From assembly GCA_958496175.1 (NCBI GenBank), contig OY292279.1, positions 12,276,001 through 12,340,000 of the forward strand: a stretch of 64,000 nt of DNA, written 5' to 3'. Numbering within the stretch: the first letter of the stretch is position 1; the number at the start of each line of letters is the position of its first letter. Source of the DNA: Sisyra terminalis. Taxonomy: Eukaryota > Arthropoda > Insecta > Neuroptera > Sisyridae. The notes under the pieces were generated by a model, which was not told the DNA's origin, did not search any database, and saw nothing but the letters and a program-made list of their open reading frames with translations. Of this stretch, positions 36,836-49,470 are shown piece by piece. The translations under genes were made by a program, and so were the position numbers.

Positions 36836-36989
36836 GAAACTATTTTAGTTTAAAAATAAATTTATTTATGCAAATTTAAATTAAACATTTTTTTGAAGTC
36901 TTTTATTTTCTATTTTAATATGATAACTTATTTATTTTATATAGTACTTGGTACTTATATAATACCAAGATAGATTAGGTATAGTTGAC

Positions 36990-37465
36990 TCCCCTCTAAT
37001 TGTTTTACATGGATTTGGTGCCATTTCTTCCCTTAATATTTTTATGTTGATAAATTGGTACGAGTTGTAGAACTTAAAACTTTTAAATTTGAATTAAAAA
37101 CCTCATTTAGCATGATCATCCAAAACACTGATAAATATGAAAAAAAAATTATTAGCGACTTTGTTTACTATTCTCTAAAACACAAAGAACATACAAAAAC
37201 GAATTTATATTCTTTCGGGTATTCGTCGCCCCTTCAATTGTCTGGCATGGATTTGGTACCACTTCCTCCCTTAATATTTTTTTGTTTAAAGTTTTTTTTT
37301 TATTATTGGTTGGTATGTACCAGTAATACAAAATTAAATACTCATTTGACATCTAATGCACTTGAATAAATCTAGAAATAATTTTAGATAATGACTTTGG
37401 TTACTATTCTGTAAAACACAAAAAGCATACCATAAAAAATTTGTATTCCTTCGGAAATTTGTCTA
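36990..37465. repeat. Two-copy tandem duplication, period about 236 bp
   Basis: CATGGATTTGGT(G/A)CC (37009 and 37246), TTCC..CCTTAATATTTTT, and TACTATTCT.TAAAACACAAA (37161 and 37396) recur at the same spacing. The copies are clearly diverged. They lie just downstream of the transposon-borne pseudogene and could be its 3' flank. Frames across them look coding only by chance. Confidence 0.75.
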
Positions 37466-38002
37466 ACTACTTTAAAATGCAAATGTAGAAAAATAAATAT
37501 TTTTAATCTTTTTTGAGCTAACAATTCATCTTATCATAAAATATCTTTAAAACGATGACAGAGAGTTTTTGAATTTCTCCCCCTTAAAAGGGCACCCCTA
37601 TAATGAAATCAAAAAATAAAAATAAAGGAAAGGGAAATGAGTAGCAAAAGTTAAAAGGTAAAATATTGTGGTAAACACAAGAAGGAGCTTTTAAGTAAAT
37701 CAAAAATGTTAAGATAAGTAAACAAAATTTCAAATTTGTAAACTTACACGTGTAAATTAATTGTAGGAAATAAAGTTTTATTATTATTATTATAACCTTT
37801 TAAACGATTGGATTTAACTAATAAGCCAATAAAAGTCAACTGAATATCATTTGGTTCTGGTTCTATAAAAGATTTTCAATTATCTAGTACGTATTATTAA
37901 AAAATGATATATTTTTATTGCGATTTTTGGTAGGTTTTTATTTTCGATATCTGATAATATCAGTTATGGAAACAGAACTCCATAACATAAAGAATTATTT
38001 AT
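37466..38002. other. Unassigned AT-rich sequence
   Basis: No gene recognised. Confidence 0.4.
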
Positions 38003-38640
38003 TTTTAGTAGGATAGTGGATATGAAAGGATGTAGATCCATATACTAATTATTAATTTAGCGAAACGTTTCGGTCTTTTATTAGACCTTCACCAGGCTCC
38101 TAAAATCATCCAAACACATGTATTACAGAATCCTTCAGACATATTACTAATTGTTAAATTACCTTAATATGAAGTACACAATATACATCACAATAATATC
38201 GAAATTTTTCATTATCGCACATATACATTACAAACTTTTTTCAAATTAAAATTTTTATGTATTAAAATTTATTTACATTAAAATTATTTATAAAATTAGT
38301 TAAACTCGTGGTAATTAAAACATTTTTAAAAGGCAACGATACTATGTATAAAATAATATACAAATATATAATATATACAAAATAATATGTACAAATTTTA
38401 ATTTAAAAAAGTTTGTAATGTATATGTGGGATAAAGAAAAATTTCGATGTTATTGTGATGTATTTTGTGTACTTCATATTGAGGTAATTTAACAATTAGT
38501 AATGTTTGAAGGATTCTGTAATACATGTGTTTGTATGATTTTAGAAGCCTGATGAAGGTCTAATAAAAGACCGAAATGTATCGCTAATTTAATAATTAGT
38601 ATATGGATCTACGTCCTTTCATATCCACTATCCTACTAAA
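38003..38640. mobile_element. Foldback element with paired hammerhead-like motifs (family c)
   Basis: Inverted arms of about 255 bp (38003-38260 and 38389-38640) end in TAGTAGGATAGTGGATATGA and its complement, around a spacer of about 130 bp. The right arm motif (plus, about 38537-38595) reads AGC, CTGATGA, A, GGTCT-aataaa-AGACC, GAAAT, GTATC, GCT. The left arm motif (minus, about 38055-38107) has CTGGTGA, the same stem II, and GAAACG. Stem II is a perfect 5-bp GGTCT/AGACC in both. Stem I keeps AGC/GCT plus scattered pairs. Cleavage sides face the element ends. No protein-coding capacity. Confidence 0.68.
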
Positions 38641-41199
38641 AAAAAAAAAATTATATTAATTATGGACACAACCAATTTATCGATTTAAAGAATTATTGCA
38701 ACCAATAAGAAAATATTTTTCCAGATATTTTTTATCCTGTTTTCTTAGGGTCCTGGTTTCTCTCCGTATAATAATTAGCAACTGTTTCCGAAGTTTAAAT
38801 TCCATTAGTGGTAATTATAAGAAAGGGTGAACTTTCTGGAAAAGTTGCAGAGATTTAAAAAAAAATATTTTTGCAGTAATTGATCGTAGTAGAATATACT
38901 TCTAGAATTATAAGGTGCAAACCTTTGAAAATGTTTATTTATATTTAAAAAAGAAAATTTTCTAAGACTGTAGCTACTAATATTTTAAAGAAAAGTCCGT
39001 AAAATCCATGGGTAAAAACAAACAGAAAAAGAAGACAAAAAAACATTGGAAAAGTCTCGATAGAAAATCAGATTATGGAAATAGAGAACGGGCAATCTAG
39101 TAAAAAGAGGTTCGGTTAATGTAATCGTTCACACCTTGAATACGGAATTTCTCGGTTTGTATAAGCTGTACGTTTAGAAAGAATAAGGATTTCTTTTATG
39201 GTAATTGAGTATTAATTTTTTTTCTATGTTGAAGTCAGTCGTCTTCGTTGTTTTTCGTCTAACGTTTGAATCTTTATTTTTCTCCAATGTCGAATAAAAA
39301 ACGGAGACATTGATCGAACGGACGGTCTCAATGCGAATATAACCAAATTCATGTTCACGTTTTTCAACCATTTTCCTCATCATCATTTGTTAGTTGAGTG
39401 GATAAGTGGCACTCCCCATTCATTCCACTGTCGATTCGGTTAAACGCAGGGTTAGCATGCGCTTGGTGACGATTATTTCGAGGAAAAAAAGTGAATCTTG
39501 CGGCTTTTAAAGGGTTCACACATTTGCGGGTGGAAAATCTGCGGAAAATCTGTCGTATGAGGAGCTAACGAGGAAGTAACGCAGAACTGATAACGTTTAG
39601 TAATTTAACGACGCCAACGCGACAATCTTACGATCACAACTGAGTGTGAAAAATCGGTGCAAATTTTTCACAATATATCCCACCTTAACGAGCGACGTCC
39701 CATTCCAGTCTTATCTTTCCCACACACGTAAATATTTCTCGGGACTTTCATTCTTTAATGATGGGGTAATTACTGAAAAACGGAAATTGTCATTGATATT
39801 CGTTCAGCGCTTGAAACGATTTTCCTAACGCTTTAAAAACGTTTTTGTTTCAAAAGACTCAACCCATTTTCTTTTGGCATTCATTATATGTTTGTCTTCT
39901 TTGGCCTTAATCGTGAAACTGTCTTTTCGTCTTTCGCTTTAAACTTGCATTTGTAAGCGGATGTAGTTTATTCTTTCTGCGCTATCTTTTCCTATTGTAT
40001 TTTCCCAATTCGTTAAAAACGAAGAATCATTGTTTCATTCTTTGTGTTCGACGCCCGTGTTTGTTTTTTTCCATCGCTACGTTTTCCTCTCCTTTGAATT
40101 TCAAAAGAATCACAAACGAGATTGAAAACGATGAATTTAACATTTTTTTTTAATATCATATTTTTCAAATGCATTCAAATGTAATTGTCAATATTGAATT
40201 TAATCCCTTTTATAAAGAAATCATTCCATTAGAAACAAAATTCATGCCATAATTTTGATATCCTTAAATATATATTTCATTATTTCATTGAAAAAAATGA
40301 ATAAAAAAACTGTTTATATGGTAAAAATAAATATAACAAAAAATGTTATAAAATTATAACATGCCCAAAACGAAACATTATTACCGTTTAAAATTAAATA
40401 AAGTTCATCTATATTAAGAAATAAAATATAAGGATCTGTTTTATTTAAATATCTTTTTTACAACAATTTTAATAACGTCATTTCACTAAATTAGTATGAA
40501 AGTTTAATATGTAATACTTATACCAAATAGGCGATTTTTAAATTTCATTCGTTTTTCAATAATTAAACTTATTAAAATCTATTTCTTATGAACCAATGAT
40601 TGCGACCTGGAGTAATGCACTCAGCTGAATAGCATTGTGAAAGCTATTTTTTGGCAAAAATTTCATTATCAATTAAGATATATAATCTTCCATTATAAAT
40701 TTTCTTCGATATTTAGAACAATTTGCAAACTATTTATTGTTATTGAAAATAAATAAAATATTTGAATTTATTTCCACGCTTTCCACCAATTTCTCACAAT
40801 TTTATATGTACAATGCCCAAATGTACGTAATCCAATAGCTTTTTAGTCATGATAATCAAAATAAAAAAAAATCGATTTACATTGTATTATCAAATACAAG
40901 TGTACGTTTGTGTCGATGAAATTTGGAAAGTGTTTTCCTTATACGATGTAGACAAGATATATAAGATCGGGTTTTTAAGAATGAAAAATTATTTCAAAGT
41001 TTGTAAAAGATAACGTCTAATAAGCAATCGAAATTACAAATTTAATTGTAAGTCTGAAAATTCAAATAACGTATTCACAAATAAATACATTAGTGAGCGA
41101 ATATCCTTTGAAATTCGACGAATTAAAAGAAAATACTTACTTGCATTTTTGTGAACCAAAGTTAGTAGTTCCTAACGTCAGAGAACGAATGACAGTTTA
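38641..41199. other. Unassigned sequence; complex stretch at 39100-40130
   Basis: 39100-40130 is non-repetitive and comparatively GC-rich, with frames open on both strands but no recognisable domain. The remainder is AT-rich. Confidence 0.4.
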
Positions 41200-41987
41200 G
41201 GGGGGGGGCATTTGGAGTGTTAAATATACGCTAAGTCATAATAATAAAAGAACTTTTTAATGCTCTTCCAGTGCAAAAAGCATACGCCAAATCATGTGTG
41301 GTGAACTCGAGACTATCCAATATGGTTTAATTATAAAGTTAATATTGAAATGATTCATATATTTTAATAATAAGTGTATAGTTTTACAATGATTTTACTT
41401 GATTATGGAGGAACTGGGTTTCGTGCAATTAAACAAGTTTCAATTTCACGGTAGTGTTGTACATTGCAGGAGGGTAATAGTTTTGGGAAAAAGGTTCATT
41501 TGGGACTTGAAACAATGAGATGGGATTCCTACTAATATTCAAAATCTAGACCCTTAACTTCTGATATTTTGACACGAGTATTTTAGAAAACTTTTTACTT
41601 AAGTCTTTATTAAGGCAGAATTTATTGAACTTGACGATGTTTTTTATTTATGCATAGATGCTTATTTCATTAGGGGTTATTTGGTTCACGGTAGGTATAC
41701 CTACCCTAGGAATGCGCAATAGACATCTTCTTTTTAGATATTTTTTGAAAATATATAGATCATTACCAAAAACTATTTTATTCTAAGCAACAGTTTATTA
41801 AATGTGTCTTTTTAAAGTCGACAAAATAGTGTTTTCAAGTATGATTATGTTTTTTGTAAAAGAAATAAGAAAAATAAAAAAAATTATATACACAAATTAT
41901 ATACACTACAAATAGCAAATCTAAAAATAAAATATTAAAATAAAATATTATCAACATCTACGTTACGTAAATAAAGTCCCGGGCATT
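41200..41987 (+). mobile_element. Helitron fragment, family A (3' part)
   Basis: It carries AAAAGCATACGCCAAATC, ACTATCCAATATGGTTTAAT, ACGGTAGGTATACCTACC and TTTATTAAATGTGTCTTTTT in the order of the reverse complement of 19330-20899. It ends at CGTAAATAAAGTCCCGGG..TTAATTAG|T, a mutated version of the family-A hairpin and CTAG terminus. The 5' terminus is missing. No coding capacity. Confidence 0.6.
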
Positions 41988-43798
41988 AATTAGTTATTTT
42001 TAAAATAAAACTGATTTTTGTTGAAATTCTAATCCTAATTATTTTTTTATTGGTAAGATAAATATGGTTAATTGTCCATGTGGACGAAGTCCACGAAACT
42101 ACCTACCATATTCCACTGGATAGATAAGAACGATTTACTTTATGTAACCAGCAGCCCATGCTTCACGAGAAACGCGAATTTAAACTTGAAATAAAAATAG
42201 CATTTCAAAAAATAAGTAAAACAAATGCATTGAGATCACAATAAATTTCCAGTTTAAGAAAAGTTCGGAGACATAGACCAAGATAAAAAGATTTATTGTA
42301 GATGAGGCCTAATGATGGCAATAAACAAGAAAGCTTGCTTTGCTAGCCCCATTACAATGGAAATCTAGGCAAGTAAATTTTGTTGCGAAATGCAGCCATT
42401 TTTCTACTCGTCTAACTTACCCGTCAACTCGTTCGTTTAACGAACAAAAAGAGAAAAATGCGCGAGCTTTCGACTTGAAAGACATACGACTATGCCGCGA
42501 GACACCAAATGGACGCTTTCTAGTATTGTCAAGCTTTAAATCAAAAACATTGCAAACTTTCAATAATTAACTTCATTTAACTTTGCAAATTACTTTTCTC
42601 AAGAATTCAATTTGCTGAGATTCAATAAACCAATCAGTAGTTTAAACCGAATCTATTGAAAAATAATTGCATTTTATTCTTAATTTTTCAATAACTTACA
42701 TTTAATCGTAAATGTAAAGCAATGGTTTTTATTTATTTCCACAAAACTTTTAATTTAAGATAATTGCTTTACCTGCCAGATCCAGAATACAGCTTTTTAC
42801 TTGCAATACGGTGTTTAAAATGTTAATTTACAATATACCTAGATTTCATGAAGATATAGTTTACTAAGATAGTTCCATCGTCCATTATTGTAATGATATA
42901 AAAAAATCTGCACACTATATACATTCATGATTGTTTCATTCCTTATTTCTTTAGTAACAAATACAGAAAGAATGCAATATAAATATTTAAAATATAATTA
43001 TCATTTAACAAATAACAAAGTCGTTTATACTGTTTAGGATTTGTATATAGATCCTTCAAAGATTCATCGCTTTGTAGATCCCTCTATTTATAACGACTAA
43101 AATCTTTAGCAACTCAAGGATTAAAAAGATTCTGTAATCAAGAAATATCGAAATTAGTTTGGTCTAGGAGGATCCGACTAGAAAAATCTCATAAAGACTT
43201 GTTGGGATCCGATTGGGTTCCCAATGGAGAACCAAACATTGGGATGTAACGCAAAACTGAAAAGGATCCCAACAGGACTAGTCCTATAGGCTTCCAATAG
43301 GGTAAACCCAACAGTATCCCAATTGTAGGTATAAAATAGTAGGTATACTACTATAATTGTAGGTAGATTTAAATGAAGGATTTGACCTCTTTTACTACAT
43401 AGTTTAACATTAATTTTAGGTTATAGTCATTTCAGAGAACCCCTATTTAAAATAAAACATTGAATAGATCACTCAATACTTTTATATCTATTAGTTTATC
43501 TATATTTTAATATAATGCAGATATACAATTTGAATAGAACCAATATTTTTAATTTTTGCCAACGGGTTTTTTAATCATAGTATTAAAAATAATTGTTACG
43601 ATATAAAAGTGATACTTATGAAAACTAAGTAAAAAACAAAAATATGAAAATGATTATTAATTCGTCAAAAAAAAAATTGTATTGATGCGGTAAATTTTAT
43701 GTTAGGATATGCCAATGAATTTCCAATCACATCTCTATTGGGCCAACCCGAAAGCGAGATATTAATAAAAATATTAATAAAAATATTTATTTACTATT
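41988..43798. other. Unassigned sequence
   Basis: 42300-42570 is less AT-rich, with an open 76-codon frame of no known family and a GTTCG-TTTAA-CGAAC palindrome. 43170-43330 is another less AT-rich patch with several GGGAT/ATCCC words. The rest is AT-rich. Confidence 0.4.
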
Positions 43799-43799
43799 A

Positions 43800-44225
43800 C
43801 CTGAACCCGACAGACGTAGTCCAACTAGTCTACATTGTAAAATATGTTTATAAATAAATTATATAAATTGAATAAATTGAATTTTTTATTATTTTTTTTT
43901 ATTTTCATTACTTAATATTTATGACATCATTGCATAAATGTTCTTTTCAACTGCGCTTACCTTTAACTTACTATATATGATTGTTTAAATTTCTCACTAA
44001 TTACTCTACTATTTGATACCGATAATACCAGAAATATTAATTTGATTATTATATTCTTCCAATAAAAATAATGAAAAGTAATCAATTTTATTTTTATCGA
44101 TTTATCTTTATAATTCTGAATGAAAAAAGGAATATTTCAATAAAACTATGTTTGAAAAATATTAAAATATTATACTTGACAACTTGCAGCATCCCCCGCA
44201 GTACCTATTGTTACTTACTCTTCGA
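43800..44225 (-). mobile_element. Helitron fragment, family B, 3' region
   Basis: On the minus strand, GGGGGATGCTGCAAGTTG near 44200-44181 matches GAGGGATGCTGCGGGTTG at 59128-59145, and ACGTCTGTCGGGTTCAG at 43818-43802 matches the 3' hairpin of the Helitron at 57128-59249. The distance between the two blocks is longer than in that copy, so there is an insertion or divergence. The CTAG end is not preserved. Confidence 0.45.
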
Positions 44226-47200
44226 ATCATATAATCAATATCCAATCAAATATATCAACATATTTCAATTAAGTTTAGGAAAAATATCGATATAAATATC
44301 GTTTATACCGTTAAAATAGTTAAATAAAAATCCATTGACAACCCATTGAATTTTTTGCTGTACCTGATGATGTGAAACTCTATTGAATATTTTAATATAT
44401 TTAAAACATGTATGCATAGAAAACAAATAAGTATTGTATAGAAATTCCAAAACAATCAATTCAGAAATTTTTGATTTTTTGAAGCGTACTTAAACCGAAA
44501 AACATGTTTATAGATATAGATACAAAAATCACCTTTCATGTTCCCAAAAATAAAAAAAAAAACGATCGAAAAGATTTTTCGAACAAGAAAACAAAATTTT
44601 AGCCAAAGGCCTAGGGGTATATTCACCATGATGAATGGACCTCGGATAGGAATCTATACGTACGAATTGTGTAGGTACTAAAAGTGTACAAAGATTAGAT
44701 TTCAATATGATTTAGGGGTTGATTATGAATTTTTAATAAAAATAGGCAACTATATTGCTATATCAATTATTATCTCTAAAAAATTTTTTTTGCAAAATAA
44801 ATTTAGTTCAGCTTTGAAAATATGTTTTCTTAGTTTAACATGCTATCATTTAATCTCCATTTTTTTTTTTTTTTTTTTTGGAAACGTTCTACATAGTGGA
44901 AAAATAAATACAATAATTACCACTTCCATGCTTAACGTTAAGTGCTTGTCTTGAATACACACTTGTATTGACCATGAATGTGGGAGTGGTTTGATGAAAT
45001 TTTCAAAATTACAATAATCAAAACAAATGAACATCTTTAAATCCCCCAATCTCATTGGCTAATAGCCCACATGCATTGAACTGTGTGGGTGTTGTCATTA
45101 GATATTAGTTAAGCGCTTGACTTATTCATTACTTATTCTAAATTAATTAATTTCATTTGATTAATAGCCAAAAATGGATCCTATTGATAATTTCAATAGT
45201 AAACGATTAATCATGATAACAATTATTTTATTCAAGTGGGTGAAATGTTAAATTTTAAAAATCAGAAATGTTAGTTTCATCAGAATTTCATCAGAATTCA
45301 CAGATTTTTGTGAAAAATTTATGTTTCCAATTTAATTGAACAAAGGGCCTAAGGAGATATGACATTTTTAAATAAATGTATTTTTTTATTAAAAGAAGCA
45401 TTATTAACCCTAAAACCATCTTAATAAATCAATCGGCTAAGTTAATTTTAGGCAAAAAATATAAATACTTCAAATATTTTTTTTTCGCTAGAATTAATTG
45501 AAATAGAGATCTAAATCTTTCAGAATCTTTGCATATTGTTAGTATCAACATACTTCTTAAGTTTTATTACAATATTTTTCCGGAGCCGAATCAACACGTT
45601 TATACCCTTAGGGATATTAAATGATAAACTGAATTTTTTGTTAGTTGTATAGCATTTTAATACACCCCATTCTTAAGCTATGGTCGGTCAGGATTATTGG
45701 GATCTTTTTTAATGGCTCACGTTGACAGGTTCTTGTTACAATATTGAAAAAATATAAATTTAATCTGAGAAACCATTTCAAAGTAAATTTATAAGGTAAA
45801 TATTTCACTTTTCATGAATTGCCTTTTCTAATAAAAGTATACTAAAATCTGCATTTACTAAAAGTGATGATAAGCACTTACCGGCAGTTATTATTTAATA
45901 ACTGCAGTGCCTGCATGACTATCCATTTGTTTCAATTACTTTTACAAGACATGCGGCAAAAGTTTGACTTTATAAACGTTATAAGTGTTTCACGCATTCG
46001 AGGAAGCAAATTGAGAAAAGCAAGAAAGAAAAAAGAACTTTTGATCACGTAATTCATATAGTACCTGTGGTACCATAGTGTTTTAGTTCACTAAATCATT
46101 GGTACTAATTGGATTTACTTATTTCTAATAAAAAATATGCATTCCTTTTTTTACTTTTATTACAACTTCTTACGTAAACTTGCTTGATTTAAAACCAACT
46201 GCAATTGCATACTGGTTTCCAGAAAATTTTTCGGTGAAAATTCCCATTATTTCTGAAAAGTTTCTATCCTTTACGTTTTTGCTTTTGTCTTCTTGTATCC
46301 AAATCAATCATTGTCCAGGATTGCCAATATTGTTCTTTAATCATCTTGGTCAACATCTAATGTATACCTACACAAACAGCTGGTTGTCAATTTCAATTTT
46401 CTTTCGTTAGAACTATGTATTCTTATATTTATGAAAAAAACTTATATAAAAAACTTATTTGATTAAAAATGTAAATTTTTCCGTGAGAACAATATCGTAG
46501 ATAATTTTAATGCTGCATTCTATTTTTTTATCTTCCACTGAATTACAATTAAAATTCCTTGATCTTTCATTACCTGTTTTGCTGTTATATATTTTTATTT
46601 ACTCTCCAGAACATTGTTAAGGGTATATTTAATATAACTTTGTGTTTTATTTTTCAATTTTCAAAGTTTAATCAAGCTAATACAGGTCAGCAAAATGATA
46701 AAAATTATCAATCTGAAGAACAAATTCTATTAATAGCTTCTCTAGTCTTTCAGAAATAAAATTTATTTGTTTTTAAAATAATATTAGAAGAAAACTTTTA
46801 TTTATTTAATCTTAAAATAAAAGTTAAAGCTTTTAAAAACTAAAAAAAGCTTCTTTAATTTTTTAAAGCTATTGTAAGCCATATTATTTCAACAAACAAA
46901 AGAGTCTTTTTTTATGCATTTTAGTGTATATGGTTCATTTATAATCTTTTCCGGAGCTTAAATTTTAAAACTTTAAATGACTGAAACTTTAAAGCGGAAA
47001 AAGAGGAAAAAATCATCGACAAAAATTCATTATGGAGAGTTTTGGTTTTGGTTTTCCCTTTTAACATTTGAAATTTCGGAAAAACTGTAAATGAAAATAC
47101 TCTATATGCATTTAAGTTTCACAAAATCAAATAAAATATTTAGATGGTAAGTTTTTAATACTTCATAAGGCTATTTCTAAGAATTTGCACTTTCTTTTTT

Positions 47201-47254
47201 AATTCCTTATACTGCATGCTAGTAATAAAACAAATTCCAATCTTTTATTATATA
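44226..47254. other. Unassigned AT-rich sequence
   Basis: Includes a T19 run at 44862-44880. No gene or repeat family recognised. Confidence 0.4.
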
Positions 47255-47382
47255 TCGATAATCATCACTCTGATGAACGATATATAATCGATGTTTTGAA
47301 TTTCGATATCAACGTTAAAACATTGATGTTTATGAACGATATATCGACGTTTGAAAAAAAATGATATATCGTTTACATCCCT
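47255..47382. mobile_element. MITE fragment with hAT-type right end
   Basis: Repeated ATCGAT/CGATATAT palindromes end in ATATATCGTTTACATCCCTAT, which resembles the right end of the 96-245 element. The hAT-like element at 47389 begins immediately beyond. The left end was not found. Confidence 0.4.
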
Positions 47383-47388
47383 ATACAT

Positions 47389-49470
47389 TAGGGTGTCCCA
47401 AAAAACCAAACTTCTTTCTTTTTCAACGCATACCCTCTTATTTTATTTGAATGTTGTTAAAATAATTGAAAATTAATTTTTATGTAACTAGAACCACTGC
47501 AATCCGTGCAAACTTGCCTCAAAATATACCAATACTTGTATACGAGGGCGCGCGGATGTGCTATTTATTGTTTATTTGTTAAGTAAGTAAATTTTTTTTT
47601 GTCATTCAGTCAACATGTCGGTGAAAGTATGCAGGTTTAATATAGAAATATTTTAATAAGAAATGTAAAATATCAAATTACCGGTTCCAAACTTCTTTGA
47701 AACGGACAAGGACTGGCAGTTCTATTCAGTAATATTCGTGAAGTGAATTTATGTGTTAATGAAAGCACAAATCTATTAACGAATGCATTTTTTATTGAGA
47801 AAAGGCACAAAAACTGATTAAACCTTTACTTAACTATGTAAAAAATTCAGCGACTATATACTAAACTTAGAGAAATTAACAAAAGAAATAAAACTAAATT
47901 CTGTTACAAAAAAAAATGTTTTCTGATCCTAAAATAATAGATTTACAAGCAAATTTCCCCATCTCAACTACAAGAACAATTCGATACTAATAAAACTTTA
48001 ATTAGGAAAAATTTCATAACTCCAAAATCAGTGGTAGTATTAGACTGGCGTCAATTCCGTATAAGAAATTGTGAGCTTACTACTGAAGCAACTATTGAGG
48101 CACTGGGACATACCAATAATGAATTTCTTGAAAGTAATTCCTCCATTCAAAGAATTCGTAGGGAAAAGCAAAAAGAGCACAAGAAGTTATAAAAATCCAT
48201 TCTCAAAATAAGTACCAGATATTGTAACTGTCCATTAGGATGGTAAGCTCTTCCTGTCTTTAAATGTATGAAAATCAAAAGAAGAACAACTTATCGTTGT
48301 ACCAAATTGGACAACTCTTCTGGAAGAAGAACAGGCACAGGCAATTTGGAACGCCATTATTGACTGGAATCTTGAAAAAAAGTGCAAATTCTTTGTTGTG
48401 ATACTACTGCTTCCCATACAGGTTGTATTAATGGAACTTCTGTGCTTCTTGAACAGAAACTAAGTAATAAAATGCTCAGTTTTGCTTGCTGCCATCTCAT
48501 CTAAGAATTAGTATTAAAAGGCGTGTTAGAAGAAAAAATTAACCAGATAATTAAAAAGTCTTGACATTCAATTGTTGACAGATTCCCATGAAAATTGGAA
48601 AAATATTGATTTCTCAAAAATACAGAGTAGTACTGAAAAGTTGTCATGCCCCAATGCATCAGAAATGAACTAATGTTAGAATTTTACTGAATTGAAATAA
48701 CTCAAGAAATCACTAATGATGACCTTTGAGAATTAATTTACTCGCACTAACTGTTGACATCCAACGCTAAACCTTGACTGCAATGCAATTTAGCTTTAAA
48801 AGCACGTTAGCTGATAAAATTTTATGCTTTTTAAAGCCCATGAAAGCTTACGAAAAAAATAGACAAATAGATCTCAAAATCAGCTTTACTGAAATTCTGC
48901 CAGCACTTATGGTATTTAATAGATGAAATGTCAGTCTTGTTCGTTGATGATTATGTAGACCAAAAATTAAAAGTAAAATTTATACAACGAGTAAACCCAG
49001 TATCCCATCGAAAGAAGAACTTAGTGACTCATTTTACGGTTAGTCTGGCATATAATAATATAAATTTTATTTATTACTAGATATATGATAAGAGTACGCT
49101 CATTTTTAATTTATAAAAATTATCAATGACTTTGTTTCAATCAAGTTTTATTCTAACTGGAAAAAGCAAACGTTAAAAATAAAAGCTACTGAATAATATC
49201 CTTTTAATAATAAATACTTAGTAAATATTAGATACAGACAAAGCAGTGTTTTATTTACTAAATTAACAATGGTCGTATATTCTTGTATGGTTTCTACATT
49301 CATTTTTGTATTAAAAGTTTATGATCAAGTCGGTACGGTTTATTGTTGTTCGATGCGTTAATATTTAATATTTTATTTATTAATTGGATCAAATAGAAAA
49401 AAAAAGAAATAAAGGGTATGTGCATCGCAATTCGAAAAAAAAAATTGCCCTAATAGCTTGGGACACCTTA
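47389..49470 (+). mobile_element. hAT-like DNA transposon with TIRs and 8-bp target duplication
   Basis: The left end is TAGGGTGTCCCA (47389-47400). The right end is TGGGACACCTTA (49459-49470), whose complement is TAAGGTGTCCCA. Flanking 8-mers CTATACAT (47381-47388) and CTATACAA (49471-49478) match at 7 of 8 positions. An 8-bp duplication with a TA(G/A)GG start is characteristic of hAT elements. Inner sequence also matches loosely (AACGCATACC against ATGCACATACC). The element is 2,082 bp and holds one broken gene in the same orientation. Confidence 0.75.
47940..49065 (+). pseudogene. Broken transposase-like gene of the hAT-like element
   Basis: Conceptual reading with stops and shifts: VVVLDWRQFRIRNCELTTEA, then CPL-GW-LPVF, QAQAIWNAIIDW, CCDTTASHTGCINGTSVLLEQ, ILCFLKPMKAYEK, FTEILPALMVF and PVSHRKKNLVT. 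From memory the block C.DTTASNTG..NGACVLLEQ, followed by a CRHH..E box, is common in repetitive uncharacterised arthropod proteins. The boundary TIRs and 8-bp duplication around it suggest a hAT-type transposase with an RNase H fold, its Asp in the DTT box being a plausible catalytic residue. That role is inference. No frame is longer than about 60 codons, so it is dead. Confidence 0.65.

Noticed and set aside
42070..42100. GTGGAC-GAA-GTCCAC hairpin as a Helitron 3' end
   Set aside because: No CTAG follows within the expected distance and the flank does not match family A or B.
43806..43830. ACCCGACAGACGTAGTCC followed by AACTAG|T as a plus-strand Helitron end
   Set aside because: The minus-strand alignment to the family-B 3' end is longer and explains the sequence better.
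44365..44382. CTGATGA-TGT-GAAAC, the two halves of a hammerhead core
   Set aside because: Only three bases separate the halves, so there is no stem II. Chance match.
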